Position numbers and translations under genes: made by a program. Below the pieces are notes generated by a model, which searched no databases, was not told the origin of the DNA, and saw nothing but the letters and a program-made list of their open reading frames with translations. This document shows positions 1 to 7,135 of a stretch of 54,850 nt of DNA, piece after piece; the stretch's first letter is position 1; each line of letters starts with the position of its first letter. Origin of the DNA: Candidatus Komeilibacteria bacterium CG11_big_fil_rev_8_21_14_0_20_36_20 (GTDB lineage: Bacteria; Patescibacteriota; Patescibacteriia; UBA1558; GWA2-36-10). Location of the stretch: positions 1-54,850 of the forward strand of contig PCWQ01000014.1 in NCBI GenBank assembly GCA_002787405.1. The letters run 5' to 3'.

Positions 1-117
1 TTTGATGTTTAATTGTTATTTCTACATAACCAATTATATCATCTGTCTATGTCGCATTTTTAATTAGAATAATACGGGAAAGAGGCAGTTTATACTAGAT
101 TGACATCTTTTCTAGTT

Positions 118-147
118 CGCCTAAAATTTAATTTTAGGCGCTTTTTG
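118..147 (+). terminator. Rho-independent terminator of an upstream gene outside the window
   Basis: A perfect 10-bp stem (CGCCTAAAAT / ATTTTAGGCG) with a TTA loop is followed by CTTTTTG on the plus strand. On the minus strand there is no T-run, so it does not serve lexA. It most likely ends a plus-strand transcript entering from the left. Apart from this hairpin nothing is recognisable in bases 1-233. Confidence 0.6.
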
Positions 148-233
148 TGATATTTATCAAGAAAATAATTGCCCAGCAAGAGCAAATATTTCCGATATTT
201 AATTTTATATTTCCTTGGTATGCACATAACTTT

Positions 234-833
234 TTAAATAAAAGTTCTTAAGATAGCCCGGACAATGCCTTGAATGGAAGGATTTTGAGCATAAATTGGC
301 TTCATGGTTTTATTAGCTGGCTGCAGTCGAATGCGGTCTTTTTCCCGATAATATTTTTTCAGGGTAGCATAAGTATTATCTAAAAGAGCTACCACCACGT
401 CACCATTTTTAGGATAGAAATTTCTTTCCACAATCACATAATCGCCATCTAAAATACCTTCTTCAATCATTGATTCGCCCCTGACCTTAAGAACATAGCT
501 ATTTTCATCCTTTACTAGAGTAGAGGGCACAGCGATCATTTCATTGTCTTGGATAGCTTCTATGGGCTCGCCAGCTGTAATTAGTCCGGCTAAAGGCAAT
601 TCAATTGATTGGCCAAAGCGATGCTTAATTATTTCTAGAGAACGAGCCATATTATGGCCACTCGTGATTAGACCTTTGTCTTCCAGAGCTTTAATATGTT
701 CGTGGACAGTGGCTGTAGAGGAGAGTCCAAAATAATCAGCAATTTCCCGATAGCTAGGAGCATAATCATTTGTTTGAATAAACTGGGTAATAAAGTCTAA
801 AATTTCTTTTTGTTTTTTAGTTAAATTTGGCAT
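234..833 (-). CDS. lexA: LexA repressor, SOS regulator (S24 autoprotease)
   Basis: LexA represses DNA-damage genes and cleaves itself when RecA filaments form. The 199-aa length is normal. Residues 1-65 form the winged helix-turn-helix (SYREIADYFGLSSTATVHEHIKAL). The cleavage site is A87-G88 (LITAGEPIEA). The catalytic dyad is S121 (VRGESMIEEG) and K159 (ATLKKYY). The start has no Shine-Dalgarno sequence, like most core genes here. It is monocistronic, with its own strong promoter at 861-890 that contains a direct-repeat motif likely to be an autoregulatory operator. I am confident of the family from all three hallmarks. Confidence 0.96.
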   Translation of the reverse strand: MPNLTKKQKEILDFITQFIQTNDYAPSYREIADYFGLSSTATVHEHIKALEDKGLITSGHNMARSLEIIKHRFGQSIELPLAGLITAGEPIEAIQDNEMIAVPSTLVKDENSYVLKVRGESMIEEGILDGDYVIVERNFYPKNGDVVVALLDNTYATLKKYYREKDRIRLQPANKTMKPIYAQNPSIQGIVRAILRTFI

Positions 834-860
834 ATATTTTTGTTAAAAACTTATACTTAT

Positions 861-890
861 ATTATATACCGAACAAAAACCGAAAGTCAA
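861..890 (-). promoter_or_regulatory. lexA promoter with candidate direct-repeat operator
   Basis: On the minus strand TTGACT (885-890) and TATAAT (861-866) are separated by 18 bases. Inside the spacer lies TTTC-N7-GTTC (871-885 in plus coordinates, GAAC-N7-GAAA). This resembles the GTTC-N7-GTTC direct repeat bound by alphaproteobacterial LexA, with one mismatch. The promoter elements are directly visible; the operator role is inferred from position and similarity. Confidence 0.65.
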
Positions 891-923
891 GGATAATCCT
901 GTGGATAAGTAAAATTATCATAT

Positions 924-1055
924 TTAAATAAGATTTTTATTTAAAATGAAGTCAGACCTTCCTGCCCGCTGAAGCTCTGAGTGTTGGCGAGAAGCAAAGA
1001 AGGGTGGACAACGCAACCTTTCTTCGGAGTTTAAAAACAACTCCTAAGTAAATTA
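924..1055. other. Intergenic structured or repeat-like stretch, unassigned
   Basis: This gap between the PEGA-domain gene and the lexA promoter is more GC-rich than its surroundings. It holds a perfect 9-bp inverted repeat (TTTAAATAA / TTATTTAAA, about 924-946), a 9-bp hairpin (AAGAAGGGT / ACCTTTCTT) and a 6-bp hairpin (GGAGTT / AACTCC). It could be a degenerate palindromic repeat or a plus-strand small RNA ending at the terminator at 1062. I do not recognise an RNA family, and the SRP RNA core (GGAA loop) is absent. Confidence 0.3.
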
Positions 1056-1061
1056 TAAAAT

Positions 1062-1100
1062 CCCCGCTAATCTAGATAGATCGGCGGGGTGTTTTCTTTT
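1062..1100. terminator. Terminator downstream of the PEGA-domain gene, possibly bidirectional
   Basis: CCCCGC...GCGGGG (1062-1067 / 1084-1089) extends inward as an AATC/GATC-type stem. It lies just beyond the stop codon of the minus-strand gene, and the minus side is followed by ATTTTATAATTT. On the plus side a stronger T-run (GTTTTCTTTTT) follows, so it can stop transcription from both directions. Confidence 0.65.
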
Positions 1101-1112
1101 TGATTTATTATT

Positions 1113-2405
1113 TTATTGTATAGTTAAATAAAAATTTTCTTCAGGAGTTAAGATAAAAAGCTTGTCTCCTTTTTTGTTAAATAAATACATTTTTTTCCAA
1201 GGATCATCTAAAAGTTCTACTGAATTACGTTGGTCTCGACCGTCAACTTCAGTGATTTTGGTTTTTTCATTGACTTCGCTGATAAAATAACTGCCATTGG
1301 GGTGCCACAAAATATCAGAGACGATTTGCGAAGAGCGATCAATCAACTGCTGTTGACTTTCTTTATAATTATAGAGAACAATTTCATAGCCATTAGTTAA
1401 CAAAAGATTATTATCATGAAGATCGGCTTTGGTAATAGGAATCAAAACTGGTTCTTGATAAATATTTTGAATATATAATGTTGAGCCAATGGTAAAGAGC
1501 AGGTGCCGTTCATCAGCCATTAGGACGTCTAGTTTGCCCAGATTAACATCAGAAATAGTTTGAACAGGGGATAGATTATTTTTATTTAATTGTTCGACGT
1601 AATTGTTTTTATTGTTGGTGTATTGAATAATTAAATAATCATTAAATAAGGCAAAATCATTAATTGTTTTCTCGCTGTCAAAATCAATTGGCTGGGGTTG
1701 GTGATTGACAATTTGGGTGTTGTAGCGAAATATTTTTTCATCTTTGGTATACCAAATAATATTCGATTCTTTATTATCCCAGATAATTTTTTCTATAGCA
1801 GAAAGAGGGAGCCATTGGATTTCTTTTTGGTTAAGGTCAAAAGTATAATAGAGCTCTTCTTTTTTGATTAATAGAAATTGGTTATCAAGCGACCAGTCAA
1901 CTAAATTATAAGCTTGTCCAAGAGTAAAAATAAGGAAATTTTTATCCTGGTTGACATCAGTAATAAACAGTCGGTTTTGTTCATCCAAATAAGCATATTT
2001 ATCCTTATTTTTATTAATTAAAAATTCAACACTACCTGAACCAAGTTCGGTTTTTTCTTGATTTTCTAAAAATAAAACAACATCTTCCACAAAAGTTGTT
2101 TCACCTGAGTAAACAGATAGTTTTTTCTGCCAGGGGGTATAGTTATTTTTAGTTATTTTAAGCGTATAGGTGCCGGGGGCAAGATTAGTTATTTGTTTAG
2201 GAGTTTTATGTTTTGATTTGAGGTCATTAATGTAAATTTCAGCGTTGCGAGGATAAGATTTAATATAAAAAGCACCTGTTTTTTCTATCATGCCAATATC
2301 AAAATTATATCTAAAGCCGGAAGCATAGAGGATTAATAGTGGTGTGACAATAAAAAACAATAGTAGAAAGAATGAATATGTAACTCTTCTGAGGGCTATT
2401 CCCAT
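1113..2405 (-). CDS. Membrane-anchored PEGA-domain protein with propeller-like repeats
   Basis: Function is not known. One N-terminal membrane segment (residues about 9-29, FFLLLFFIVTPLLILYASG) anchors a large extracytoplasmic part. Residues about 45-115 match the PEGA domain (GAFYIKSYPRNAEIYIND, then APGTYTLKI), a small beta domain common in surface proteins. The remaining roughly 300 residues contain repeated strand-rich blades such as ILWHPNGSYFIS, typical of a WD40/TolB-like propeller. It is divergent from murA, with 58 bases between start codons and no SD. A cell-surface structural or sensing role is inferred. Confidence 0.75.
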   Translation of the reverse strand: MGIALRRVTYSFFLLLFFIVTPLLILYASGFRYNFDIGMIEKTGAFYIKSYPRNAEIYINDLKSKHKTPKQITNLAPGTYTLKITKNNYTPWQKKLSVYSGETTFVEDVVLFLENQEKTELGSGSVEFLINKNKDKYAYLDEQNRLFITDVNQDKNFLIFTLGQAYNLVDWSLDNQFLLIKKEELYYTFDLNQKEIQWLPLSAIEKIIWDNKESNIIWYTKDEKIFRYNTQIVNHQPQPIDFDSEKTINDFALFNDYLIIQYTNNKNNYVEQLNKNNLSPVQTISDVNLGKLDVLMADERHLLFTIGSTLYIQNIYQEPVLIPITKADLHDNNLLLTNGYEIVLYNYKESQQQLIDRSSQIVSDILWHPNGSYFISEVNEKTKITEVDGRDQRNSVELLDDPWKKMYLFNKKGDKLFILTPEENFYLTIQ

Positions 2406-2463
2406 CTTGTTAGAAATTTAATTTTGCGGTATCATTTAGGATGTAGTTTATTATCACTATACT

Positions 2464-3762
2464 ATGTCTGAATTTATTATTCAAGGCGGTAATACCTTGC
2501 ACGGTAATATCAAAGTGGCTGGTTTTAAAAATGCAGCTACGCCTATTATTGCTGCTAGTATTTTAACTAAAGAGGAAATAATTTTGCATAACGTTCCTTT
2601 AATTGAGGATGTTAAAAAGATGTTGCAGATAATTGTCTCAATGGGCGCTAAAGTCAATTGGTTAGATAAAAACAGCGTTAAAATTGATAATTCCCAATTG
2701 AATCCGGATAAGATAGATATGACGGTCGTTAGTTGTCTGCGTTCTTCAATTTTATTAATGGGGGCACTTTTAGCCCGTTTTGGTAAGGTTAGAATCAAAG
2801 AGCCAGGTGGCTGTCAGATCGGAGCTCGTTCCATGGACGTGCATTTCAGGGCTTTGGAACAATTGGGTGTTGAGATTAAGTCAGATGATAATCAATATAT
2901 TTTGAAGAAAGTTAAACCGGCCCAAGAAGAGATAGTTATGACCGAGATATCTGTGACAGCCACGGAAAATATTATTTTGGCGGCTGCTTTAAATCAAGGT
3001 ACGGTTTCAATTCGATTAGCCGCTAGTGAACCGCATGTGCAGGATCTTTGTTGGTTTTTAGAAAGTTTAGGGGTTGAAATTAAGGGAATTGGCAGTCATG
3101 ATTTGATAATCAAGGGAGCTACTATATTACACGGCGGAGAATATACTATTATTCCTGATTTGATAGAAACCGGCACTTTTATTAGTTTGGCCGGAGCAAC
3201 CCGTTCTAAAATTACCATTGAAAATACAGCCCCGCAGTTTATAGCTTTAGAATTAGAAAAATATAAAGAAGTTGGCTTAAAGTTGGAGATTGAGTATCTT
3301 AATCAAGATCCTCAAGGACATTATAAATTAGCCAACATCAAGGTTGACGGCAAAGTTAATTTAAAAGCTATCAAAAAATTGCATGATATGCCTTATCCCG
3401 GTTTTGCGGCTGATTTAATTCAGCCGTTTGCAGTTTTAATGACTCAAGCTAAGGGTACTTCTTTAATTCATGATTGGATGTATGATGGGCGTTTAAAATA
3501 TATCTCCGAGTTAAAGAAGATGGGGGCCAATATTGTTGTTTCTGATCCTCATCGAGTAGTGGTTATTGGACCGTCGCCTCTTTTTGGTAAAGAAATCAAT
3601 AGTTTTGATCTACGGGCCGGGGCCACTTTAATTATTGCCGCTTTAGCTGCTTCAGGCACCAGTACGGTGACTAATATTTATCAGGTTGATCGGGGTTATG
3701 AGCAATTGGATTTGCGTTTAGCAAATTTAGGAGCTAGAATTAAACGCATTAATGATCAATAA
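2464..3762 (+). CDS. murA: UDP-N-acetylglucosamine 1-carboxyvinyltransferase (MurA)
   Basis: MurA transfers enolpyruvate from PEP to UDP-GlcNAc, the first committed step of peptidoglycan synthesis in the cytoplasm. At 432 aa it has standard length. Visible signatures are K22-N23 in GFKNAATP and the fosfomycin-target cysteine C117 in EPGGCQIGAR, plus the C-terminal ATLIIAALAASG region. A TATTAT -10 box ends 9 bases before the ATG, implying a nearly leaderless mRNA; no SD is present. The CtpA-type protease gene follows after 14 bases, so the two are probably cotranscribed. Confidence 0.96.
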   Translation: MSEFIIQGGNTLHGNIKVAGFKNAATPIIAASILTKEEIILHNVPLIEDVKKMLQIIVSMGAKVNWLDKNSVKIDNSQLNPDKIDMTVVSCLRSSILLMGALLARFGKVRIKEPGGCQIGARSMDVHFRALEQLGVEIKSDDNQYILKKVKPAQEEIVMTEISVTATENIILAAALNQGTVSIRLAASEPHVQDLCWFLESLGVEIKGIGSHDLIIKGATILHGGEYTIIPDLIETGTFISLAGATRSKITIENTAPQFIALELEKYKEVGLKLEIEYLNQDPQGHYKLANIKVDGKVNLKAIKKLHDMPYPGFAADLIQPFAVLMTQAKGTSLIHDWMYDGRLKYISELKKMGANIVVSDPHRVVVIGPSPLFGKEINSFDLRAGATLIIAALAASGTSTVTNIYQVDRGYEQLDLRLANLGARIKRINDQ

Positions 3763-3776
3763 TAGAAAAATTTAAA

Positions 3777-5045
3777 ATGGATCAATTTCAAACTGATATA
3801 ACTACTTCTGTAGAGAAAAAAAATCCTTGGTGGAAAAAGATTGCCAAGGTTTATGCTTTAGTTTTTGTTTTAGCCATTATTTTTATAATTGGAGTGGCTG
3901 TGGGGAGCACCCCTTCTTATCCTCAAACTTCTCAAGAAGTGTTAGAACAAACTAGTAACGAGTTAGCTGATATTTTTTCCGGCAATGATCAAATTAAAGT
4001 TGGTTTATTTGGTGAAGTCTGGGATATTATTCATGAAGATTATCTATACAAGAGTAGTGTCAGCGACCGCGATTTGTTTTATGGGGCTGTTTCGGGCATG
4101 GTTTACGCTTTAGGCGATTCCCACTCTGTTTTTTTGAATCCGGAGATTACAGATGAGTTCACTCGAGAGTTAAATGGTAGTTTTTATGGTATCGGCATTG
4201 AAATTGGCAAAAGAAAGGGTTATTTAGTCGTTATCTCTCCTTTAGCTGATTCTCCGGCAGAAAGAGCTGGTTTAAAGCCCGGTGATAAAATCTTAGCAGT
4301 AGATAATTATGATCTAACAGATGCATCTGTAGATGAAGCAGTAACTTTAATTAGAGGTGATAGAGGCAGCGACGTCACTCTGATGATTTTGTCAAAAAAT
4401 GAGACTTCCACCAAAGAAGTGACTATTACTCGTGATAAAATAGATATACCAAGCGTTGAATATAATTTGGAAGATGATATCGCTATTATTAAAATTACTG
4501 ATTTTAATAATGACACCGGTGATCGTTTTATTAAAGCGGCTCAAAAGGTGCTGCGGGATAATCCAAGGGGCATTATTCTTGATTTACGCAATAATCCTGG
4601 CGGTTATTTAAGTACAGCCGTGGAGATAGCCAGTAGTTGGCTCGAGCCCGGTCAAGTAGTAGTCAGGGAGTCTTTTAGCGATAAGCATAAAGATAAAAGT
4701 TATGAGGCCCTAGTAAAGGACAGTTTAGCTAATTTTAAGACAATTGTGTTAGTTAATGATGGATCTGCTTCTGCTTCAGAGATTGTAGCTGGTGCTTTAC
4801 AGGATTATGGTCAGGCCACGATTGTCGGCGAAACAACTTTTGGTAAAGGTTCAGTTCAACAATTAATTTCTTTAGAAGATGGTTCCTCTGTAAAATTAAC
4901 CACAGCTGATTGGTTAACTCCCAATGGTCGGACTATTGAAAATCAGGGCATCACTCCAGATATTGAAATTAATTTAACAATAGAGGATTATGAAAATGAT
5001 TTAGATCCGCAAATGGACAAAGCAAAAGAACTAATTTTTGAATAA
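3777..5045 (+). CDS. ctpA: C-terminal processing peptidase, S41 family (CtpA/Prc-like)
   Basis: This is a periplasm- or surface-facing serine protease that degrades or trims proteins from their C-termini. An N-terminal membrane anchor spans about residues 24-43. A PDZ domain lies at about 135-215 (GIGIEIGKRKGYLVVISPL) and the S41 protease core follows. The catalytic residues are visible as S332 in GSASASE, K357 in FGKG and Q361. The 422-aa length is typical. It sits 14 bases after murA and before an inverted-repeat element that abuts pyrG. Symbol by family similarity only. Confidence 0.92.
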   Translation: MDQFQTDITTSVEKKNPWWKKIAKVYALVFVLAIIFIIGVAVGSTPSYPQTSQEVLEQTSNELADIFSGNDQIKVGLFGEVWDIIHEDYLYKSSVSDRDLFYGAVSGMVYALGDSHSVFLNPEITDEFTRELNGSFYGIGIEIGKRKGYLVVISPLADSPAERAGLKPGDKILAVDNYDLTDASVDEAVTLIRGDRGSDVTLMILSKNETSTKEVTITRDKIDIPSVEYNLEDDIAIIKITDFNNDTGDRFIKAAQKVLRDNPRGIILDLRNNPGGYLSTAVEIASSWLEPGQVVVRESFSDKHKDKSYEALVKDSLANFKTIVLVNDGSASASEIVAGALQDYGQATIVGETTFGKGSVQQLISLEDGSSVKLTTADWLTPNGRTIENQGITPDIEINLTIEDYENDLDPQMDKAKELIFE

Positions 5046-5058
5046 TCAATTAGTATGA

Positions 5059-5141
5059 ATCCCGTTAGAAATTCCCGAATTTTAGCGGGTGCATAAATTA
5101 AATTTTATTTAATTAGTTGTTACTATAATTTCTAACGGGAT
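5059..5141. repeat. 83-bp inverted-repeat element, copy 1 (TCCCGTTAGAAATT arms)
   Basis: Perfect 15-bp terminal inverted repeats, ATCCCGTTAGAAATT (5059-5073) and its complement (5127-5141), enclose about 53 AT-rich bases. The interior includes a smaller CCCG...CGGG hairpin. The right arm runs into the pyrG start codon (5140-5142), so the element supplies the gene's immediate 5' region. A second copy lies at 31971-32040. The shape fits a miniature transposable or REP-like element, but a regulatory RNA hairpin is also possible. Confidence 0.75.
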
Positions 5142-6750
5142 GAAACAAACAAAATTTATTTTTATAACTGGAGGAGTTTGTTCCGGCTTGGGCAAAGGAA
5201 TTGCTTCAGCATCAGTCGGAGCGATTTTAAGGGCCTCTGGTTATTCTGTTTTTACTTTAAAATTAGATCCTTATTTAAATGTTGATCCGGGAACCATGAG
5301 CCCTTATCAGCACGGCGAAGTTTATGTTACTGATGACGGAGCAGAAACTGATTTAGATTTAGGTCATTATGAAAGATTTATTGACACTAATTTATCAGAA
5401 TTGTCTAATTTAACCACCGGGCAGATTTATGAAAAAGTTTTAAAAGGTGAGCGTGCTGGGCATTATTTAGGAAAAACAATTCAAATTATTCCTCATATTA
5501 CTGATGAAATTAAAAATTATATTAAAAAGGCGGCGGTTGAAAGTAAAGCGGATTTTTTATTGTTAGAATTAGGAGGTACGGTTGGTGATATTGAAGGCGA
5601 ACCATATCTGGAAGCAGCTCGTCAGTTCCAACGGGAAGTTGGCCGAGAAAATGTGATGTTGATTCATTTGACTTTATTGCCGTTCCTGAAGGCATCCAGC
5701 GAATTAAAAACCAAACCCACACAAGCGTCAGTCAGGGAGTTATACCGCCGTGGTTTGCAGCCGGATATTATTTTAGCTCGTAGTGATAAAAAATTAACCA
5801 AAGAAGTAATTAGTAAAATTGCTCTCTTTGCCGATGTCAAGGAAGAGGCGGTGATTCCGGCCCAGACCGTCAAAACTATCTATGAAGTTCCTTTGTCTTT
5901 TGAGAAAAAGTATAAAATTTCCAGAATTATTTTTAATCGTTTGAATTTGCCGACCAGAAAACCAAAACTTGATGAATGGGAGAAGTTTATTAAGAAAATT
6001 AAAAGTACTAAGAAAAAATTGTCTATTGCCTTAGTTGGCAAATACAATGAAAATATTGACGCTTATATTAGTGTGGTGGAAGCCATTAAGTCAGCTTGTT
6101 ATCACAATAATGTTGATTTAAATTTGGTTTGGGTTAGTTCAATTAAATTGGAGAAGAAAGATAAAGCAGAGTTAAGAAAATTAGATAAAGTTGCTGGTAT
6201 TGTCGTGCCGGGTGGTTTTGGCTATCGGGGTATTGAAGGTAAAATTATGGCCGCTAAATATGCCCGCGAGCATAAGAAGCCATATCTGGGCTTATGTTTG
6301 GGTATGCAAGTGGCTACAATTGAATTTACCAGGCATGTGTTAAATACTAAAGATGTCAATTCTACTGAATTTGATCCCAAGACTGCTAATCCGGTTATTC
6401 ATATCTTGCCGGGGCATACTGCAGATGAAGATAAGGGTGGTACTTTAAGATTAGGCGCCTATCCTTGTGTCTTGGATAAAAATTCCCTTAGCTACAAAGC
6501 ATATGGGCAGCCCAAAATAGAGGAAAGACACCGCCATCGCTATGAATTTAATATGGATTATTATCAGCCATTGGAAGAAGCAGGCATGCGTTTTGCCGGA
6601 CTTTCACCGAATAAAAAATTAGTGGAAATCATTGAATTAAGAGACCATCCGTTTTTTGTCGCTTCTCAATTTCATCCGGAATTCAAATCTCGGCCACTTA
6701 GACCCCATCCATTATTTAGAGATTTTATTAAAGCCAGTTTGAAAGTTTAG
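5140..6750 (+). CDS. pyrG: CTP synthase
   Basis: CTP synthase makes CTP from UTP, ATP and glutamine. The 536-aa protein has the N-terminal synthetase domain, beginning FITGGVCSGLGKGIASAS (P-loop), and a C-terminal class I glutamine amidotransferase domain. The latter shows the nucleophile motif GLCLGMQV and the histidine-glutamate pair in SQFHPEF. Usual bacterial enzymes read GGVVSSLGKG; the V-to-C change here is unusual but outside the catalytic lysines. The ATG overlaps the end of an inverted-repeat element. A terminator follows at 6764. Confidence 0.97.
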   Translation: MKQTKFIFITGGVCSGLGKGIASASVGAILRASGYSVFTLKLDPYLNVDPGTMSPYQHGEVYVTDDGAETDLDLGHYERFIDTNLSELSNLTTGQIYEKVLKGERAGHYLGKTIQIIPHITDEIKNYIKKAAVESKADFLLLELGGTVGDIEGEPYLEAARQFQREVGRENVMLIHLTLLPFLKASSELKTKPTQASVRELYRRGLQPDIILARSDKKLTKEVISKIALFADVKEEAVIPAQTVKTIYEVPLSFEKKYKISRIIFNRLNLPTRKPKLDEWEKFIKKIKSTKKKLSIALVGKYNENIDAYISVVEAIKSACYHNNVDLNLVWVSSIKLEKKDKAELRKLDKVAGIVVPGGFGYRGIEGKIMAAKYAREHKKPYLGLCLGMQVATIEFTRHVLNTKDVNSTEFDPKTANPVIHILPGHTADEDKGGTLRLGAYPCVLDKNSLSYKAYGQPKIEERHRHRYEFNMDYYQPLEEAGMRFAGLSPNKKLVEIIELRDHPFFVASQFHPEFKSRPLRPHPLFRDFIKASLKV

Positions 6751-6763
6751 AGATAATAAAATA

Positions 6764-6793
6764 ACCCCTTTTCTAAAGGGGTATTTATTTTTA
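6764..6793 (+). terminator. pyrG terminator
   Basis: An 8-bp stem ACCCCTTT/AAAGGGGT begins 14 bases after the pyrG stop and is followed by ATTTATTTTT. It lies back to back with the terminator of the minus-strand RNA described next. Confidence 0.85.
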
Positions 6794-6794
6794 A

Positions 6795-6988
6795 TAAAAA
6801 TAAAAAGGGATCAGCCGAAGCCAATCCCTATGGGTGCCTGCATATTTTATGGAGGCAGTATTATAAGGCTCGGTGTCTTATTTACAGACACCATTTGCTT
6901 GGGTAGAGGGGGGCTGGAACTACCCGAAGCGGGGAGGCATTTGTGTAAGAGCACCGAACCATTTTAATTTAATCAAAGGACTGTTACT
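6795..6988 (-). ncRNA. Candidate structured non-coding RNA, about 190 nt
   Basis: The minus strand has a consensus promoter (6994-7022) predicting a start near 6987 and a strong terminator (6806-6829, stem AGGGAT/ATCCCT with a GGCTTCGGC-containing interior, then TTTTTATTTTT). No ORF fits between them. The transcript folds into a rod: GGTTCGGTG pairs with CACCGAGCC (9 bp with one G-U), extended by TCTTA/TAAGA; then comes a large internal loop and an apical hairpin GCTT-GGGTAG / CTACCC-AAGC. A second hairpin TGCCT-CATA / TATG-AGGCA precedes the terminator. A stem with a large central bubble recalls 6S RNA, but I cannot assign a family. Confidence 0.75.
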
Positions 6989-6993
6989 TGAGT

Positions 6994-7022
6994 ATCTTAT
7001 ATTATTTTTAAATAGATGTCAA
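6994..7022 (-). promoter_or_regulatory. Promoter of the minus-strand structured RNA
   Basis: Reading the minus strand, TTGACA (7017-7022) is followed after exactly 17 bases by TAAGAT (6994-6999). This is one of the best sigma-70-type promoters in the window. The only transcript it can serve is the structured RNA at 6795-6988. Confidence 0.8.
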
Positions 7023-7027
7023 CCACT

Positions 7028-7046
7028 TTAGAGGATTTACCTCTAA
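7028..7046. promoter_or_regulatory. Operator-like palindrome between divergent promoters
   Basis: TTAGAGG-ATTTA-CCTCTAA is a perfect 7-bp inverted repeat. It lies just upstream of the RNA's -35 box and of the promoter for the secreted protein at 7136. The position suits a repressor or activator site for either transcript; no regulator is identified. Confidence 0.35.
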
Positions 7047-7067
7047 CGGAGTCAGGTTTTTAAAAAC

Positions 7068-7128
7068 TTGCTTCTAATAAATTTTAATAATATAATCTAG
7101 TTGAAAATAAAAGTACTTTACAAAGGAG
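7068..7128 (+). promoter_or_regulatory. Promoter and strong ribosome binding site for the T9SS-type secreted protein
   Basis: TTGCTT (7068-7073), 17 bases, TATAAT (7091-7096), then the SD sequence AAAGGAG (7122-7128) seven bases before a GTG start. The SD decides this start. It is notable because nearly all core genes in the window lack one. Confidence 0.65.
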
Positions 7129-7135
7129 ATAGAAA

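Noticed and set aside
924-1060. SRP (4.5S) RNA near lexA
   Set aside because: GTCAGACCTTCC looks superficially similar, but the conserved GGAA loop and the asymmetric loop partner are missing.
6795-6988. Assignment of the minus-strand RNA to 6S, SRP or tmRNA
   Set aside because: There is no SRP GGAA tetraloop core, no tmRNA tag or tRNA-like ends, and the 6S resemblance is only in overall shape; I leave the class open.
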